From Rhodotorula mucilaginosa (taxonomy: Eukaryota > Basidiomycota > Microbotryomycetes > Sporidiobolales > Sporidiobolaceae), in NCBI GenBank assembly GCA_034406715.1, contig CP137875.1, positions 620,001 to 684,000 of the forward strand: 64,000 nucleotides of DNA, written 5' to 3'. The notes under the pieces are model-generated. The model was not told the DNA's origin, did not search any database, and worked only from the letters and a program-made list of their open reading frames with translations. Position numbers and translations under genes: made by a program. This document shows, piece after piece, positions 23,707-36,694 of this stretch (within the stretch, counting starts at the first letter, position 1; every line of letters starts with the position of its first letter).

Positions 23707-25786
23707 ATGTCCCGCGTGACGGTGCGCGTGATCGCCAAGTCGTCGCCTCAGCCGATCGGCTTGGTCGCGGCGTGCCTCGCTCTCCCTCCCGCCTCGCTCA
23801 CTCTCGAGTACGTCCACGCACTCGACCACAGCGACGCAAACTGCAGCGTAGCCACCGACAAGGCCACCGTCTATGGCCTCGTCGACTGCTACAAGGCCCT
23901 CGGCGACGCCTTTGCCGACCACGGCCTCGTCGGCACTTCGCACAAGCAGTCGACCGAGATCCACAGCTTGATCCTCCAAGTGCCGCCCTTCCCGCCCACC
24001 TTCCAGACTGCGACCAGCTTCCTCCAACTCCTCGAACGCACCTTGACCCTCCGCCCCTTTGTCGCGACCGGGACGAGCGAACCCACCCTCGGAGATTACG
24101 CCCTCTTTGGCGCACTCAAGAACAATGTCATCGCCCTCGGGTTGCTCACCAAGGCCCCGCACACCCAGAGGTGGTACAACTACCTCCTCACCCGACCTCA
24201 AGTCGTCAAGGCCATCGCCGACGTCACCGCCCAGTCAAAAGTCAAGGCTCCGGCTGCCGAGGGCAAGGGCAAGGGCAAGGGCAAGGGCGACGCAGACGCA
24301 GAAGGCGCCAAGGCCAACGCCACCTTCGAGTTGGGACTCCCCAACGCCGTCAAGGGTCACGTCGTCACCCGCTTGCCCCCAGAGCCCTCGGGCTACCTCC
24401 ACATCGGTCACGCAAAGGCGAGCACTCACGCCCTCTTGAGGACGCACGGGGAATATCTTTGTAGGCTGACTCGACAGAGAGTACGCAGGCCGCCGTCTTG
24501 AACCAGTACTTTGCGCGCATGTACGACGGCAAGTTCCTCGTCCGCTTCGACGACACCAACCCGAGCAAGGAAAAGGTACGTTCCCTAATGGGGGGAGAAC
24601 CCAATCTCGCCGGTACTGATGTCCCCCCCTCTCTCTCGCGTGTGTGCAGGCCGAGTTCGAGCAATCCATCATCGAGGACCTCGCCCTCCTCGGGATCAAG
24701 GCCGACGCGACTTCGTACACGTCCGACTACTTTGACACCCTCCAGCAGATGGCAGTCCAGTTGATCAAGGATGGCAAGGCCTATGCGGACGACACGGAGC
24801 AGGAAAAGGTGCGCGCGGGTTCTTCTTCTTTTGGGTGGCGGCGCGAGTTGCAGTGGCGGGAAGCGACTCGCTACCCCTGCCCATACTTTCTGGGGCTGCA
24901 AAGATGTCCTACCCCCGGAATACTGACACGGGGATCCCTAACACCGCACACTTACTCAGATGCGCGACGAGCGCATGAACGGCGTCGCTTCGGCCCGCCG
25001 CAACCTCTCGCCGGAAGAGTCGCTCGCGCGCTTCGCCGAGATGGCGACCGGTTCCACCGAGGGCAAGCGGTGGTGCCTCCGCGCCAAGATGTCGATCGAC
25101 GATCCGAACAAGGCCCTCCGCGACCCCGTCATCTACCGCGTCAACGACCTCCCGCACCACCGCACCGGAACGCGGTACAAGATCTACCCGACTTATGATT
25201 TCGCTTGTCCGGTTGTTGATGCCCTCGAGGGGGTCACGCACGCGCTCAGGACGAACGAGTACCGAGACCGGAACCCGCAGTATCAGTGGATGCTCGATGC
25301 GACGAAATCGAGAAAGGTCGACGTGTGGGACTTTGGGAGGTTGGCGTTTGTGTATACGTTGTTGAGTAAGCGCAAGTTGAAGTGGTTTGTCGAGGAGGGC
25401 CATGTTTCGGGGTGGGACGACCCGAGGTTCCCGACTGTGCGAGGTGAGTTTCTTTTTTTTACCCCGATTCCCGCCGGTCGTCGTGCGTCAACGCGATGAG
25501 GAGACTTGACTGACCCGAGAGTACGCAATGTCGCGCGCAGGAATCCGCCGACGCGGCATGACGGTCGAAGCGATCACGCAGTTCATGCTCCAGCAAGGGC
25601 CGTCGCAGGCCTTTTTGAACCTCGAGTGGGACAGCATCTGGAACACGAACAAGAAGGTGATCGACCCCGTCGCGCCGAGGTTTGTCGCGCTCGACAAGGA
25701 GGGACTGTGAGTTTGGCTTCTTGAAACTGTCGATGTTGAGATTGCGGGATCCTGAGCTGACATACAACCTCCTCTCTCCCTCTCTG

Positions 25787-25820
<34 letters not shown>

Positions 25821-27090
25821 ATGCCAGCGTCCGCGTCAAGATCATTGGCGGCGAAGGCAAGCCCGCTCCCGGTCAACTCGAATCGAAGGAGGTGCTCAAG
25901 CACAAGAAGAACCCCGACGTCGGGACCAAGACGACCTACTACGCCGACGAGATCTTTGTCGAGCAGGCCGATGCGGCGACTTTCAACCCGGATGAGGAGG
26001 TGCGTTCTCGGCTGCGAGGGCCTCCCTTCTTCTCTCTTGCTCGACTTTTGGCTCAGCTGAGCTGGGTGTGCGAGCTATTGAGCTGGTAGAGGCCCGTTGC
26101 TGATCACGAGTTGCGTATTGCATCCATCCCCGCGTGCAGATCACCCTGATGGACTGGGGCAACGCGATCGTGCGCAAGATCTCGCGCGCCGGCGGCGCCG
26201 CCGACGGACCGGTCGAGTCGCTCGAGATGGAACTGCACCTCGCCGGCGACTTTAAAAAGACCAAGAAGAAGGTGACGTGGATCGCGGCGCCGTCCGAGGT
26301 GACGCCGGTCACGTTGCTCGACTATGATTACCTCATTACGAAGAAGAAGCTCGAGGAGGATGACAAGGTCGAGGAGTTGCTCAACCCCAAGACCGAGTTC
26401 CGGTGCGTGTCATCTTTGAGCGCGGCCTGTCTCGATTTGGGCAGGATTGTTACCTCCGGGTCGCTCCTGCTAATCTGTGTATCTGTGTCGGTGTTCGCAA
26501 ACGCACAGGACCGCGGCCATCGCCGACCACAACGTCCGCTCGTTGCCGGCGGGAAGTATCATCCAGTTTGAGCGCAAGGGCTTCTACATCGTCGACAAGG
26601 CGTTCGACTCTTCCAAGCCGGACCAACCCGCGGAATTGATCCTGATCCCGGACGGCAAGGCGTCCTCGATCGCGCTCAAATACCAAATCCCGGGAGGCGC
26701 AGGCGGCGAGAAGGAGAAGGCTGCCGTCGGTGGTGGTGGCAAGAAGGCGGCGGGTGGCAAGACCCCGGCCAAGGACAAGGACGCGGTTGCTCAGGCCAAG
26801 AAGAAAGGTGCTTCGACGAAGCGGGTCGGTTTGCCCGAGGTGGCGCCGAAGGAGCCGGTCGAGTCGGTGATGAAGAGCGAGGGAACCAAAGGCTACGACA
26901 TCCCCGTCAGGGTGCGCACTTTCTTCTCTTTCCTTGCGCTCTTGTTCTGGTAGGGAATCTACCTTGTACTGACGGTGTGCCCCTCCCCTTGCAGACCAAG
27001 ATGTACCGCATGGACCCACCCTACGGGACCGAGGCGGTCGAGACTCCGGTCGCGACCAAGATGCACGATGTCAAGCCTTTCGACGAGTAG
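23707..27090 (+). CDS. GUS1: Cytosolic glutamyl-tRNA synthetase
   Basis: Charges tRNA-Glu in the cytosol. Nine exons: 23707-24417, 24489-24575, 24650-24808, 24960-25443, 25541-25706, 25828-25999, 26140-26402, 26509-26911, 26995-27090; 846 aa. The N-terminal GST-like domain (residues 1 to about 190) serves in Arc1-type complexes in fungi. Class I signature [14 protein letters not shown] sits at the end of exon 1 and the KMSKS equivalent is LLSKRKL. Also seen: [33 protein letters not shown] and the eukaryotic C-terminal anticodon-binding part LMDWGNAIV. The first intron (24418-24488) needs a GC donor, since the conserved [13 protein letters not shown] join leaves no GT option. A Lys/Gly-rich linker precedes the C-terminus. 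Intron 5 contains a (GT)n tract. Confidence 0.96.
25789..25817 (+). repeat. (GT)n microsatellite in GUS1 intron 5
   Basis: About 29 nt of alternating G and T directly upstream of the acceptor at 25827, in the place of a polypyrimidine tract. Confidence 0.95.
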
Positions 27091-27306
27091 ATTCCCCTTT
27101 GTCAGTCGGCGGCTACATTGACTGTGCAGTGCTGCAAAGCTAGAATGTATTCTCGAGTCCGAATACGCCCTTTTGCTATGCTCCAAGAGAGAAAAGAGGC
27201 GGTGCAACGAGGTCCTGCTCTCATCACCGCAGCGTCACGCTCTTGTCCTCCGTGATACAAAGCGGCTAGATCAGCTCGCGTAGTGAGAGGGGCTGAGCGA
27301 CCTTCT

Positions 27307-30300
27307 ATGTCCCCAAGCCGGCCTCTGCCTGGACCTACAGATCGGTCTCCTTCTTCTCCCCACCAACCAGGGAACCTGCCTTCAGCGACGCTGCACCCCG
27401 CTGAGAACGCTCGACCGACGCAAGCACCGATCTTGGAGCCGTTGTCTGCCGCCTCGACCGCTCCGCCGTCGCCGTCCAACCCGCCATCGCCGTCCAACGC
27501 GACCGACGTGCCTTTGCTCCGACTCGGCTCCGCACGCAGACCTGGCGGAGGGATGAACCCAGCACCGAATGCGAACAGTCGAGCGGGACGGGACAACGCA
27601 GCGGAAGGACTAGCGGCGAGCGGCTTCGTACCTCGAGACAGCGCCAACCACCGCCAGTCGAACGCACTCCGACAGTTCCGGAGTACCGCCAGTCTGCGCG
27701 GCGGCGGCGGCAGCTCTTCCATTCGAACGGGAACTACCACGGCGGGAACGAGCTCCATCGCATCTCGGTCGACAGTACCGCGAGGAGCGCCGCGGGTGGG
27801 CTACGCCTATCCCGAAAGCAGCAACGGGACCGCGAAATCGGTCACGGACGGCGGCGACGCGCACAGCGAAGCAGACTCGCTCCTCGGAGGCGTCGCCGGT
27901 AGCTCGTCTGCTGCGGGTGCACGGCCGGTGGATCTGTCGTCGCGAGGCGCGAACAACGCGCGTGGGCTGCCGAAGCGGACACCTCGTAGTCGGAGGGAAG
28001 AGGAGCCGGCTGCGATCATTCCGGTCGGACTTGGTGGTCGAGGCGAGAGTGATGGAGACTACGATGAAGGATGGAGGACAGGACTCGAGGTTGAGGAAGA
28101 AGAGATTGGTCTGCTAGCCGCCGGTGGTGGCGATCGGGTGCGTTCCCAAGTCTGGCGAGAACTACGCCGGATGAGGCTGACGTCCGGGAGACCGTCCACA
28201 GGACCGACAATCCAATGGACTCTCTGGCCAGCCGCCGAAGAAGAAGAAGCCCTTCTCTCTCAAACGGCTTTTTGCGCTCGCTGCTCCGCCTTCGTCAAAA
28301 CCACGCACGATCGTGCTGAACGAGACGCCTTCTCAACGGAAAAAGTCGCCTCATCCGCCCAACATCGTCAAGAACCAAAAGTACAACCTCGTCACCTTCC
28401 TCCCCCTCGTCCTGTACGAGCAGTTCAAGTTCTTCTACAACCTCTACTTCCTGCTGGTCGCCCTGTCGCAGTTTGTCCCGGCACTCCGCATCGGTTCGTC
28501 GGTCGCAGGTTCCCACGCAAACTGGAGCTGACCGTTACTTCCCTCAGGCTTTCTGGCGACCTACATCGTCCCGCTCGCCTTCGTACTGGCCGTCACGATC
28601 GGCAAGGAGGCGTACGACGACTACATTCGCTACCTCCGAGACCGCAACGCCAACTCGGCGCGCTACAGCCTCCTCACTTCCTCTGCCGCTCCATCTCCTC
28701 ATTCTCATCACGCCTCCTCTTCCAATCCGGCCTCTGCCCCCTTCAAGCCGACTCCGTCTTCCCAGCTCCGAGTGGGCGATCTCGTCCACCTCGAGAAGAA
28801 CGACCGCGTCCCCGCCGATATCCTGCTCCTCCGGACGTCGGATCCCTCAGGCACGTGCTTCGTACGCACCGACCAACTCGACGGCGAGACAGACTGGAAA
28901 CTCCGAGTCGCGGTCGAGAAGACGCAGGCGCTCGCTTCCGACGCGGACCTCTTGCAGGTCGCGGGAGAGGCGTATGCGGACCCGCCTACGAAAGATATCC
29001 ATACCTTTGTCGGCAATATCACTTTGCGCAGCTGGCCGAAACCAAACCACGTCGAGGAGGAGGCCGACGTCGGTACCGAGGCGGAGGACGCGCGAGGAGA
29101 CGCCGTCACCAGCGGCGAGGTGGTCGAGCCCTTGACCGCCGAGAACATGCTCTGGGCCAACACGGTCCTCGCTGCCGGTAGCGCAGTCGGCGTCATCGTC
29201 TACACCGGACGGGAAACCCGAGCCGTGATGAACACGAGTCAGCCCGGGACCAAAGTCGGCTTGCTCGATCACGAGATCAACAGGCTCGCCAAGATTCTCT
29301 GCGCCGTCACTTTCGTCCTGTCGGTGGTCCTTGTCGCTCTGAACGGCTTCAGGGGCCATTGGTGGGTCTACGTGTTCCGATTCTTGATCTTGTTCTCCAG
29401 CATCATTCCGATCTCGTGAGTTTGACTTCCATTTTTCTTGCCCATTCGCGGCAGAGTGTGTTCGCTGACCTCCCTCGCACAGCTTGCGCGTCAACCTCGA
29501 TATGGGCAAGACGGTGTATGCTCACCAGATCATGCACGACAACGAGATTCCGGAAACGATCGTCCGCACGTCCACCTTGCCTGAAGAGCTCGGCCGGATA
29601 GAGTACCTCTTGAGCGACAAGACCGGTACTCTCACGCAGAATGGTGAGTCCGGCGGGAGGTTCGATAGCCAGCCTTCAATTCGGGCTCACCGTGCTCTCT
29701 AACAGAGATGGAGATGAAGAAGCTGCACCTCGGCACGCTATCATATGGTGTCGACTCGATGGACGAGGTGGCGCACCAGCTTGCGGTAGCGATGGGAGAG
29801 GAGAAGCACCTGCGTCAGTCGTCAGAATGCTCCCGAGTAGCGCTCACGATCCGCTGACCTTGCTCTTCGTAGCGGCCCCGAACCTATCGACCGGTGTGGC
29901 GCTAGCAAGTCGCGGCAGACGAGACATGAGCTCACGTGTCAAGGATGTCATCCTCGCTCTCGGTTTGTGCCACAACGTGCGGTGCAAGAGCTCGCGCTTT
30001 CATGTCCGCTCAGAAGGCTGACCTACCACTTCCGACGCAGGTTACTCCGGTCATCGACGAGACGGACGGGACGGTCACATACCAAGCTTCCTCGCCGGAC
30101 GAGGTCGCCATCGTTCGATTCACCGAGTCGGTCGGACTTACGCTCGTCGAGCGTGACCGAACGTCGATGTCGCTCCGGACCGCTGCCGGTGCGGTCTTGT
30201 CTTACGATGTCCTCGAGATTTTCCCTTTCACGTCCGAGTCGAAACGGATGGGTATCGTCGTGCGCGATCGCCAGAACGGCGAGATCACGTTCTACCAGAA

Positions 30301-32395
30301 GGGCGCCGACGTGGTCATGGCGCGGATCGTCGCCTACAACGACTGGCTCGAGGAAGAGTGCGGGAACATGGCTCGCGAAGGTCTCCGGACGCTCGTCATG
30401 GCGCGGAGACGACTGACTGAGGAAGCCTGGAAGGCGTTCGAGGAGGCGTACCGCGACGCGCGCGTCAGCCTCGGCGACCGGAACGCCGCCGCCGCCAACG
30501 TCATCTCGCAGCACCTCGAAGTCGAACTCGAATTGCTCGGGGTCACCGGCGTCGAGGACAAGCTGCAGGAGGACGTCAAGATGACGATCGAGCTGTTGCG
30601 GAATGCTGGGATCAAGATCTGGATGCTCACTGGCGACAAGATCGAGACGGCGACTTGCATCGCCATCTCGACCAAGCTTGTCAGTCGCGGGCAGTATATC
30701 CATCAGATTGCGAAGCGTGAGTCGTGTCGGCCTTCGTGAAGGGAATGTGCCATGGAGCGAAACTGATGAGGATCCGGTGCGACACAGTCAAGTCGCCGGA
30801 ACAAGCTCGCGATGAACTCGAGTTTTTGCAGACCAAGCTCGACTGCTGCCTCGTCATCGACGGAGAGTCTCTACAGGTGCGTTGTTGTGTATTGACCTGT
30901 CAATCCTTGCAAAGCGCTCATGCTTGCGATAATGTCGCCCCCGGCAGCTCTGCATCGAACACTTCCGCCAGGATTTCATCGAGCTTTCGACCCAGCTCTC
31001 GGCCGTCGTCGCGTGCCGTTGTTCGCCGACGCAGAAAGCCGACGTCGCGCGCCTGATCCGCGCTCATACGAAAAAGCGAGTGTGCTGCATCGGAGACGGA
31101 GGTAACGATGTCTCGATGATTCAGGCCGCCGATGTCGGTACGTGCCGTTCCGCCTTGCTCGTGAACGTGATGCTGCGTGGGATGCCTTTTTTCTGACGAC
31201 TTGGAATACTGACATGGCCTCGCTCCCAGGTGTCGGCATCGTCGGCAAGGAGGGACGTCAAGCCTCTCTCGCCGCCGATTTCTCCATCAACCAGTTCAGC
31301 TACCTCACCAAGCTGCTGGTCTGGCACGGACGCAACTCGTACAAGCGGAGTGCCAAGCTCGCGCAGTTTGTCATCCATCGCGGTCTCATCATCTCGGTCA
31401 TCCAAGGTGCGCGCGCTGCGTTCGCGGAGATTTCGCTTGCGATCAGAGCTGAGCGCTGACGGTGTGCTCCCTTGCCATGAAATAGCTGTCTTCTCCTCCG
31501 TGTTCTACTTGTAAGCGTCCTGACGCAATCCCCCTCCTCGCTTTCGAATTCTAACGTTCAACGACCCGTTGCTTGTACCAGCTCCCCCATCGCGATCTAC
31601 CAAGGCTGGTTGATGGTCGGGTACGCGACCCTGTATACGATGGCGCCTGTGTTTTCGCTCGTACTCGACCGCGACGTCAACGAGGACGTGGCGCTCTTGT
31701 ACCCGGAGCTGTACAAGGAGCTCACCAAGGTGGGTCACTTCTCTTCTCCGCCGGCCCCCGCCGCCTTACTTTTCCTTAGCGTGCGCTTGGTTTGCTGAAT
31801 CTGAAGGCTGGTGTCGCTCCTGGACCTTTCCCGCAGGGACGGAACCTATCGTACAAGACTTTTTTCACCTGGCTCATGATTTCGCTCTATCAAGGTGCGT
31901 GTCCTGAGCGTCACGCGCCGTTATCGCTACCCGGAGTGTTGACCTCGGGCCACACTCTCTCTTCTCAGGCGGCGCCATTATGCTCGCGTCGCTGGTCCTG
32001 TTCGAGAACGAGTTTCTCAACATTGTCTCGATCTCGTTCTCGGCGCTGGTCCTGAACGAGTTGATCATGGTCGCGGTCGAGATCACGACGTGGCATATGC
32101 TCATGGTCGTTAGTGAGGTCATCACCCTCGCCCTCTATGTCGTCAGCATCCTCTTCCTGCCAGAGTACTTTGGTGCGTGTTGACCCTTCTTTCTCTCTCG
32201 TGCCGAGTCGAGTTTATCACGATGAAGGTGCTGACTCTAGTGGCGGTGGCGGTAGACCTCGCGTTCGTCTTGACGCCCCAATTCGTCTGGAAGGTTTCGC
32301 TCATCGTCGCCATCTCGGCCGCGCCATTGTGGATCATCAAGTACCTCAAGGGCAAGTTTGCGCCCACGCAGTATGCGAAACTTCGAGACTTCTGA
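27307..32395 (+). CDS. NEO1: P4-type phospholipid flippase, Neo1/ATP9 class
   Basis: P4-ATPase that moves aminophospholipids to the cytosolic leaflet in Golgi/endosome membranes. Fifteen exons: 27307-28137, 28202-28493, 28548-29415, 29483-29643, 29706-29813, 29873-29976, 30041-30716, 30788-30876, 30948-31137, 31230-31406, 31486-31510, 31582-31729, 31837-31894, 31969-32172, 32256-32395; 1356 aa. Motifs: [33 protein letters not shown] (phosphorylated Asp near 709), [22 protein letters not shown] and [18 protein letters not shown]. The Neo1-type C-terminus [18 protein letters not shown] closes it. The first 280 residues are low-complexity. Exon 11 is only 25 nt. The last acceptor could be 32240 or 32255; 32255 restores the family-like EYFDLAFVL. 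Confidence 0.96.
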
Positions 32396-32671
32396 ACAGA
32401 AGCAGCCTCGTTGTCCCGGCCCGCTCCGTACCTAGACTTTTTACCGCGCCCCGTTGAAATGTTGTCTGTCTTTGCCTTTCTACTCCCGGGAAGACTCGTA
32501 ATCACTGTCTTTGGAGTGTGAGAAAGGTCGCGAGTGATGTGTTGGATTGGTTGATACTACATGCGGTGCGAGGAGGATGAATGAATGTACAGGACTTCGG
32601 TCGTGCGTCCGGGACGAGGTCAGGCTCATGCGGATTGATAAGGCCGGGGGGATGAGGGAAGAGCTTTGAAG

Positions 32672-33290
32672 CTATTGCGGGAGGAGGTTGCCGCCGGCAG
32701 CTGCACTCTCGCGTTCGGCTTGCACGCGCTGGACGTACTTGGCCGAGATGAGGTTGAAGGCCTGTGGCGGGAAGGGGACCGGGGTCAGCCAGCTTTCTCA
32801 CCCATCACCCTTTTCGAGAGAGATTCTCTGGGACTCTTGATGCGCACCTCGAGGAAGCGGTCAGTACACCGCATGAGGCACGCCTCGTCGTTGGGAGTGA
32901 GCGAAGTGCCCGGCTTGGTGATGCACCGGACAAAGCTGCGGGCCGTTGTGAGAGAGACTGGTGAGATGACTTGTTTGGGCGCTGTTGCATGCGGTACAAG
33001 GACGCACCACTTGTCGTTCATCTTCTACTCGAGGGGGATGAACACTAGGAGGGTCAGATGGGATCACGGGGACACAACCTCGACGAGAAGATCAGCGTAC
33101 GTTGATGAGTTCCTGAGCATTCGCGAGGGCTGTGTGTGCACTGGGTCAGTACTCGCCCTCGGGTGTGGTCTAGAGAGATGGCGAGCGTACCGAGTTGCTG
33201 AGCGACTTCCTGCTTGATTTGCTGGGCCTTGGCGGCCGAGTCGGACGGGTTGCTGACTGCGCCAGCGCGGTTGCCAAAGAGCGAAGACAT
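32672..33290 (-). CDS. TIM13: Mitochondrial intermembrane-space chaperone Tim13
   Basis: Small Tim protein that partners Tim8 to escort hydrophobic precursors to the TIM22 complex. Five exons encode only 107 aa: 33290-33191, 33129-33101 (29 nt), 33024-33008 (17 nt), 32935-32848, 32761-32672; phases fit. The twin CX3C motif is CFVRC and CLMRC, 14 residues apart, flanked by AQELINKMNDK and TDRFLEAFNLISAKYVQR, typical of Tim13. The first cysteine codon is itself split by the intron after the 17-nt exon. The C-terminus is short and polar. Tim8 is less likely on sequence feel. Convergent with NEO1 and divergent from the acyl-CoA oxidase. Confidence 0.93.
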
Positions 33291-33778
33291 TCCGGTGCTG
33301 TATGCGTACTTAGTCGCGGTAATAGAGTGAGTTAAGAGTCGCAGCCCAGACTCGACGGCGAGGACATGAAGAGCGACAAGATTTTCTACAGTATCGACCC
33401 GTCTCGCTTCATCTCCACGACTGCTCACTCCTTTGACACCGTGCGAGACATTGGAACATATGCAGTCAGCACGCCCACCGCCCGACCCCGCTCCCGCTTC
33501 GAGTCCCCTCTCCTGTGCGTCTCGAGCTTCTTGCATTGAGCAGCTCTCGCAGGGTGCACCGGTGAGTGCCCCCCGCAACGCCGGGTATGCCCGGACGGGC
33601 AGCACGGTGCTGGCCTGTAGCTGCTCTGCATTACTCTCATGCACTGGCTGGCTCCGCTCGACTCGATGCCGGCTCTCCAGAGTCGCCGACCACTTCCCCA
33701 CCTGCGAGAATTGAATCGAGGCTTGCACATCGCTTGGCTTCCCTCTTGCCTCGCTGCTTCATTACGCCTGCCCAGTCA
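33291..33778. other. Divergent intergenic region TIM13 / acyl-CoA oxidase
   Basis: 488 bp between two divergent start codons. No gene or RNA recognised; presumed to hold both promoters. Confidence 0.5.
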
Positions 33779-36510
33779 ATGGCTACCGCTACCGCTCAAA
33801 CCACCCTAGACGTCCAGGCCGCGAGGCAGCAAGCTTCCTTCGACCCAGACGCCCTCACCCACCTCCTCTCGGCCGGATCGCGCGACCAAACTCTCCGCCG
33901 CCGCGTCGCCAACGTCCTCGCCTCCGACCCCCGCTTCGACAAGACTCCGAGACCCTACCTCTCGCGGGCGCAACAGGTCGAGCGCGGATTCCGGCTGACG
34001 AGGGACTTGTTCGCCGTCGTCGACGAGAACAATTGGAACGCCCAAGAGTACGCCGCCGCGCTCTCGCTCGTCGACGAACCGATCGGGCTCAACTTGCACG
34101 AGATTGCCTTCACGCCCGTGATCGAGTCGCAAGGGTCGGACGAGCAGCAAAGAGAGTGGCTCCCGAAATGTTACAGTCACGAGATCCTCGGGTGCTACCT
34201 CCAAACTGAACTCGGCCACGGTTCAAACGTTCAGCAACTCGAGACGACGGCGACGTACGATGCCGCATTGGACGAGTTTGTGCTCCATTCGGGCCCGATC
34301 AGCGCGACAAAGTGGTCAGTCCCGTCTACGGCCGCCTTCTTAGCCGCTTGTGTGTATATCCACCCGGAGAGCTTACAGTGTCGGGAGAGATGTAGGTGGA
34401 TCGGAGCTCTCGGCCTCATGTCTACGCACGGAGTCGTTCAGGCCCGGTTGATCCTGAACGGTCAGGACAAGGGTCCGCATCTCTTTATCGTCCAGCGTGC
34501 GTTTTTTGTTTCCTCGGGGTCCTATCGACGTCCGCAGTCCGCACTCATCCGTACTGAGCTTTCCGCCGCTACAGTCCGTTCGATCGACGATCACAAGCTC
34601 ATGCCCGGCATCGAGGCGGGCGAGATTGGCCCGAAAGTACACGGCGCCATGGCCGGCGTCGACAACGGCTGGGCGCGCTTCGACCGCGTCCGCGTCCCGC
34701 GCAAAAACATGCTCTCGCGCTTTGCGAAGGTCGAGCCGAGCCAGAACGGGGGAGGTGGCGCCGAGTATGTTCAGCCGCCACATAGCAAGTTGTCGTTCGG
34801 AGGGATGGTCTACATCCGAGCGCAGATGATTGGAAGTTTGGCGTGGCAACTTGCGCGAGGTCTGTCACGGGAATGGTCTCTCCACCGCTTTCCAAGGTAG
34901 TCAAGCACTAACTCTATCCTCCCCGCCTACGTCCGAAAAACAGCGACGACCATCTCGACGCGCTACTTGCACATGCGTCGCCAGTTCGCGGATCCGGAAG
35001 CTTCTTCGGGTGGTGGCGGTCCGCGCGAGCAGCAAGTCATCAAGTACCCTTCGGTCTACATGCGGGTCATTCCTCAGATCGTGAACGCCTACGTGTTCAT
35101 CTCGGCGGGAAAGGAGATGGTCAGTCTCTCCCTCCTTCTCTCTCTCTCTCTCTCGTATCCCGTCGCAAAGACCGCCGGAGAGCTTACCTCACTTTGGCTC
35201 GTCTTTCTCTTGCTTCTCTCACGAGATAGGCCACGCTGTACCGGACCATGTCGACTCAGCTCGCCGCGGGCGAGACGACCCTCCTCGCCGAGACGCACGC
35301 CATCTCGTCCGGGCTCAAGACGTACGTCTCATCGAACGTGGTCGAGGGCGTCGAGACGGTCCGTCGCGCCATGGGCGGTCACGGGTTCCTCGCTTCAACT
35401 GGGATCGGGAGGATCTACGCGACTGAGCTGCCGAGTACGACTTACGAAGGCGACAACTTGTGGGTGGTCTACCGATCCACAATTCCGCTCAGCATCATCT
35501 TCGAAGCTGACTTGCCCCGCGACTACAGCATCCTGAACTTGCAAGTCGCTCGGTCCGCACTCAAGGCATTCACGAACCTGGTCACGGCAAAGGCCCCTCG
35601 CGAAGCGCTCTCTCGACTCACGCCATCCTCGGCCTACCTCGCCACTCTCGCACCGCCACCCACACTCCCTCTTCAGCTCCCCTCCACGCTCGAAAGCTGG
35701 AAAGATCACTCCCTCCTGCAGCGCCTGCTGTCCCTCCGCGCGGCATTGACCGTCGCGCGCGTCGCGAGAATGATGGAGCCGCAAGGCGGGAAAAAGTTTG
35801 GCGACTTGAGTTGGGAGTGCGTCGCTTTGAGCGAGGCGGTCGTCGAAGCCTTTCTGGCAAAGGTGATGGTGGACGCTTTGGCTGAGGGAGGGTCGCTTGC
35901 TCAAGCAGCGGGATCGAACGAGCATCAGGTGCTCAAGCAGGTTGTCACTTTCGTCAGTCTTATGCAGACTCCCGGGGTTCTATTCGCCTGCAGCCTGGAC
36001 ATTGCTAACCTGTTTTGCGCGAATGTTGCAGTTCCTCCTCCACCGCGTGCAAAAGGCGGTCCCTGCGCTCCTCGAACTCGGCATCATCGCTTCGCCGCCA
36101 CCTCCTTCGTTCGCCCCGCCGTCCGCGACATCGCGCGCCGAGGCGGCCCCCGCGCTCGAGGTACTGCGCGACGCGCTCGACAAGCAGGCGAGAGTGCTCC
36201 TCCCCGAGCTGGTTGGTTTGACCGACGCGTTCGGCTTCTCGGACTGGGAGCTCGACTCGGTCGTAAGCCCGGTTTCTACCCGCCCACACTCTCAAGTTCC
36301 GAAGGAGGGACTAATGGACACTCGCTTCTACAGGTTGCTCGTGATGGTGCCGTGTACGAACGCATGCTCGCAAAGGCGAAAGCCGATGAGAAGCTCAACA
36401 TCGGCGAAGCGGCGGATCAGAAACGCCTCTACGCCGAGTACATCAAACCGGTCTTGCAGCGCGGTCGGCGCATCAATGCTCATCAGGGCAAGAATAGTGC
36501 ACGACTCTGA
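33779..36510 (+). CDS. Peroxisomal acyl-CoA oxidase
   Basis: FAD enzyme of the first step of peroxisomal beta-oxidation (acyl-CoA + O2 to enoyl-CoA + H2O2). Exons: 33779-34314, 34396-34496, 34575-34859, 34944-35119, 35230-35459, 35529-35952, 36032-36262, 36334-36510; 719 aa. Signatures: GCYLQTELGHGSN, the spliced KWWIGALGLMSTHG, PGIEAGEIGPK, DNGWARFDRVRVPR, MGGHGFLASTGI and the catalytic TYEGDN (Glu about 439). Right after TYEGDN an in-frame stop-free intron of 69 nt (35460-35528) must be removed to give NFILNLQVARSALKAF. The C-terminus is -ARL, matching the PTS1 consensus. Three donors read GTCAGT and one GTCTGT. Which POX isoform is unknown. Confidence 0.95.
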
Positions 36511-36694
36511 GGGGCGAGAGGACGGGGCAGGGCCTCTGCAATTGCGCGCGTAAATTCGTGAACGAAGGGAGTACAAAGGCTACTCGGGACGAGATGGTGT
36601 ACATGAATGGAAAGGGTCTGTAACGCAGTAAGAAACTTTGCGAAGGGAGAATGACCGGAACAATGTCTTTGACTGCTTGTGCTATGAGGGTCGG

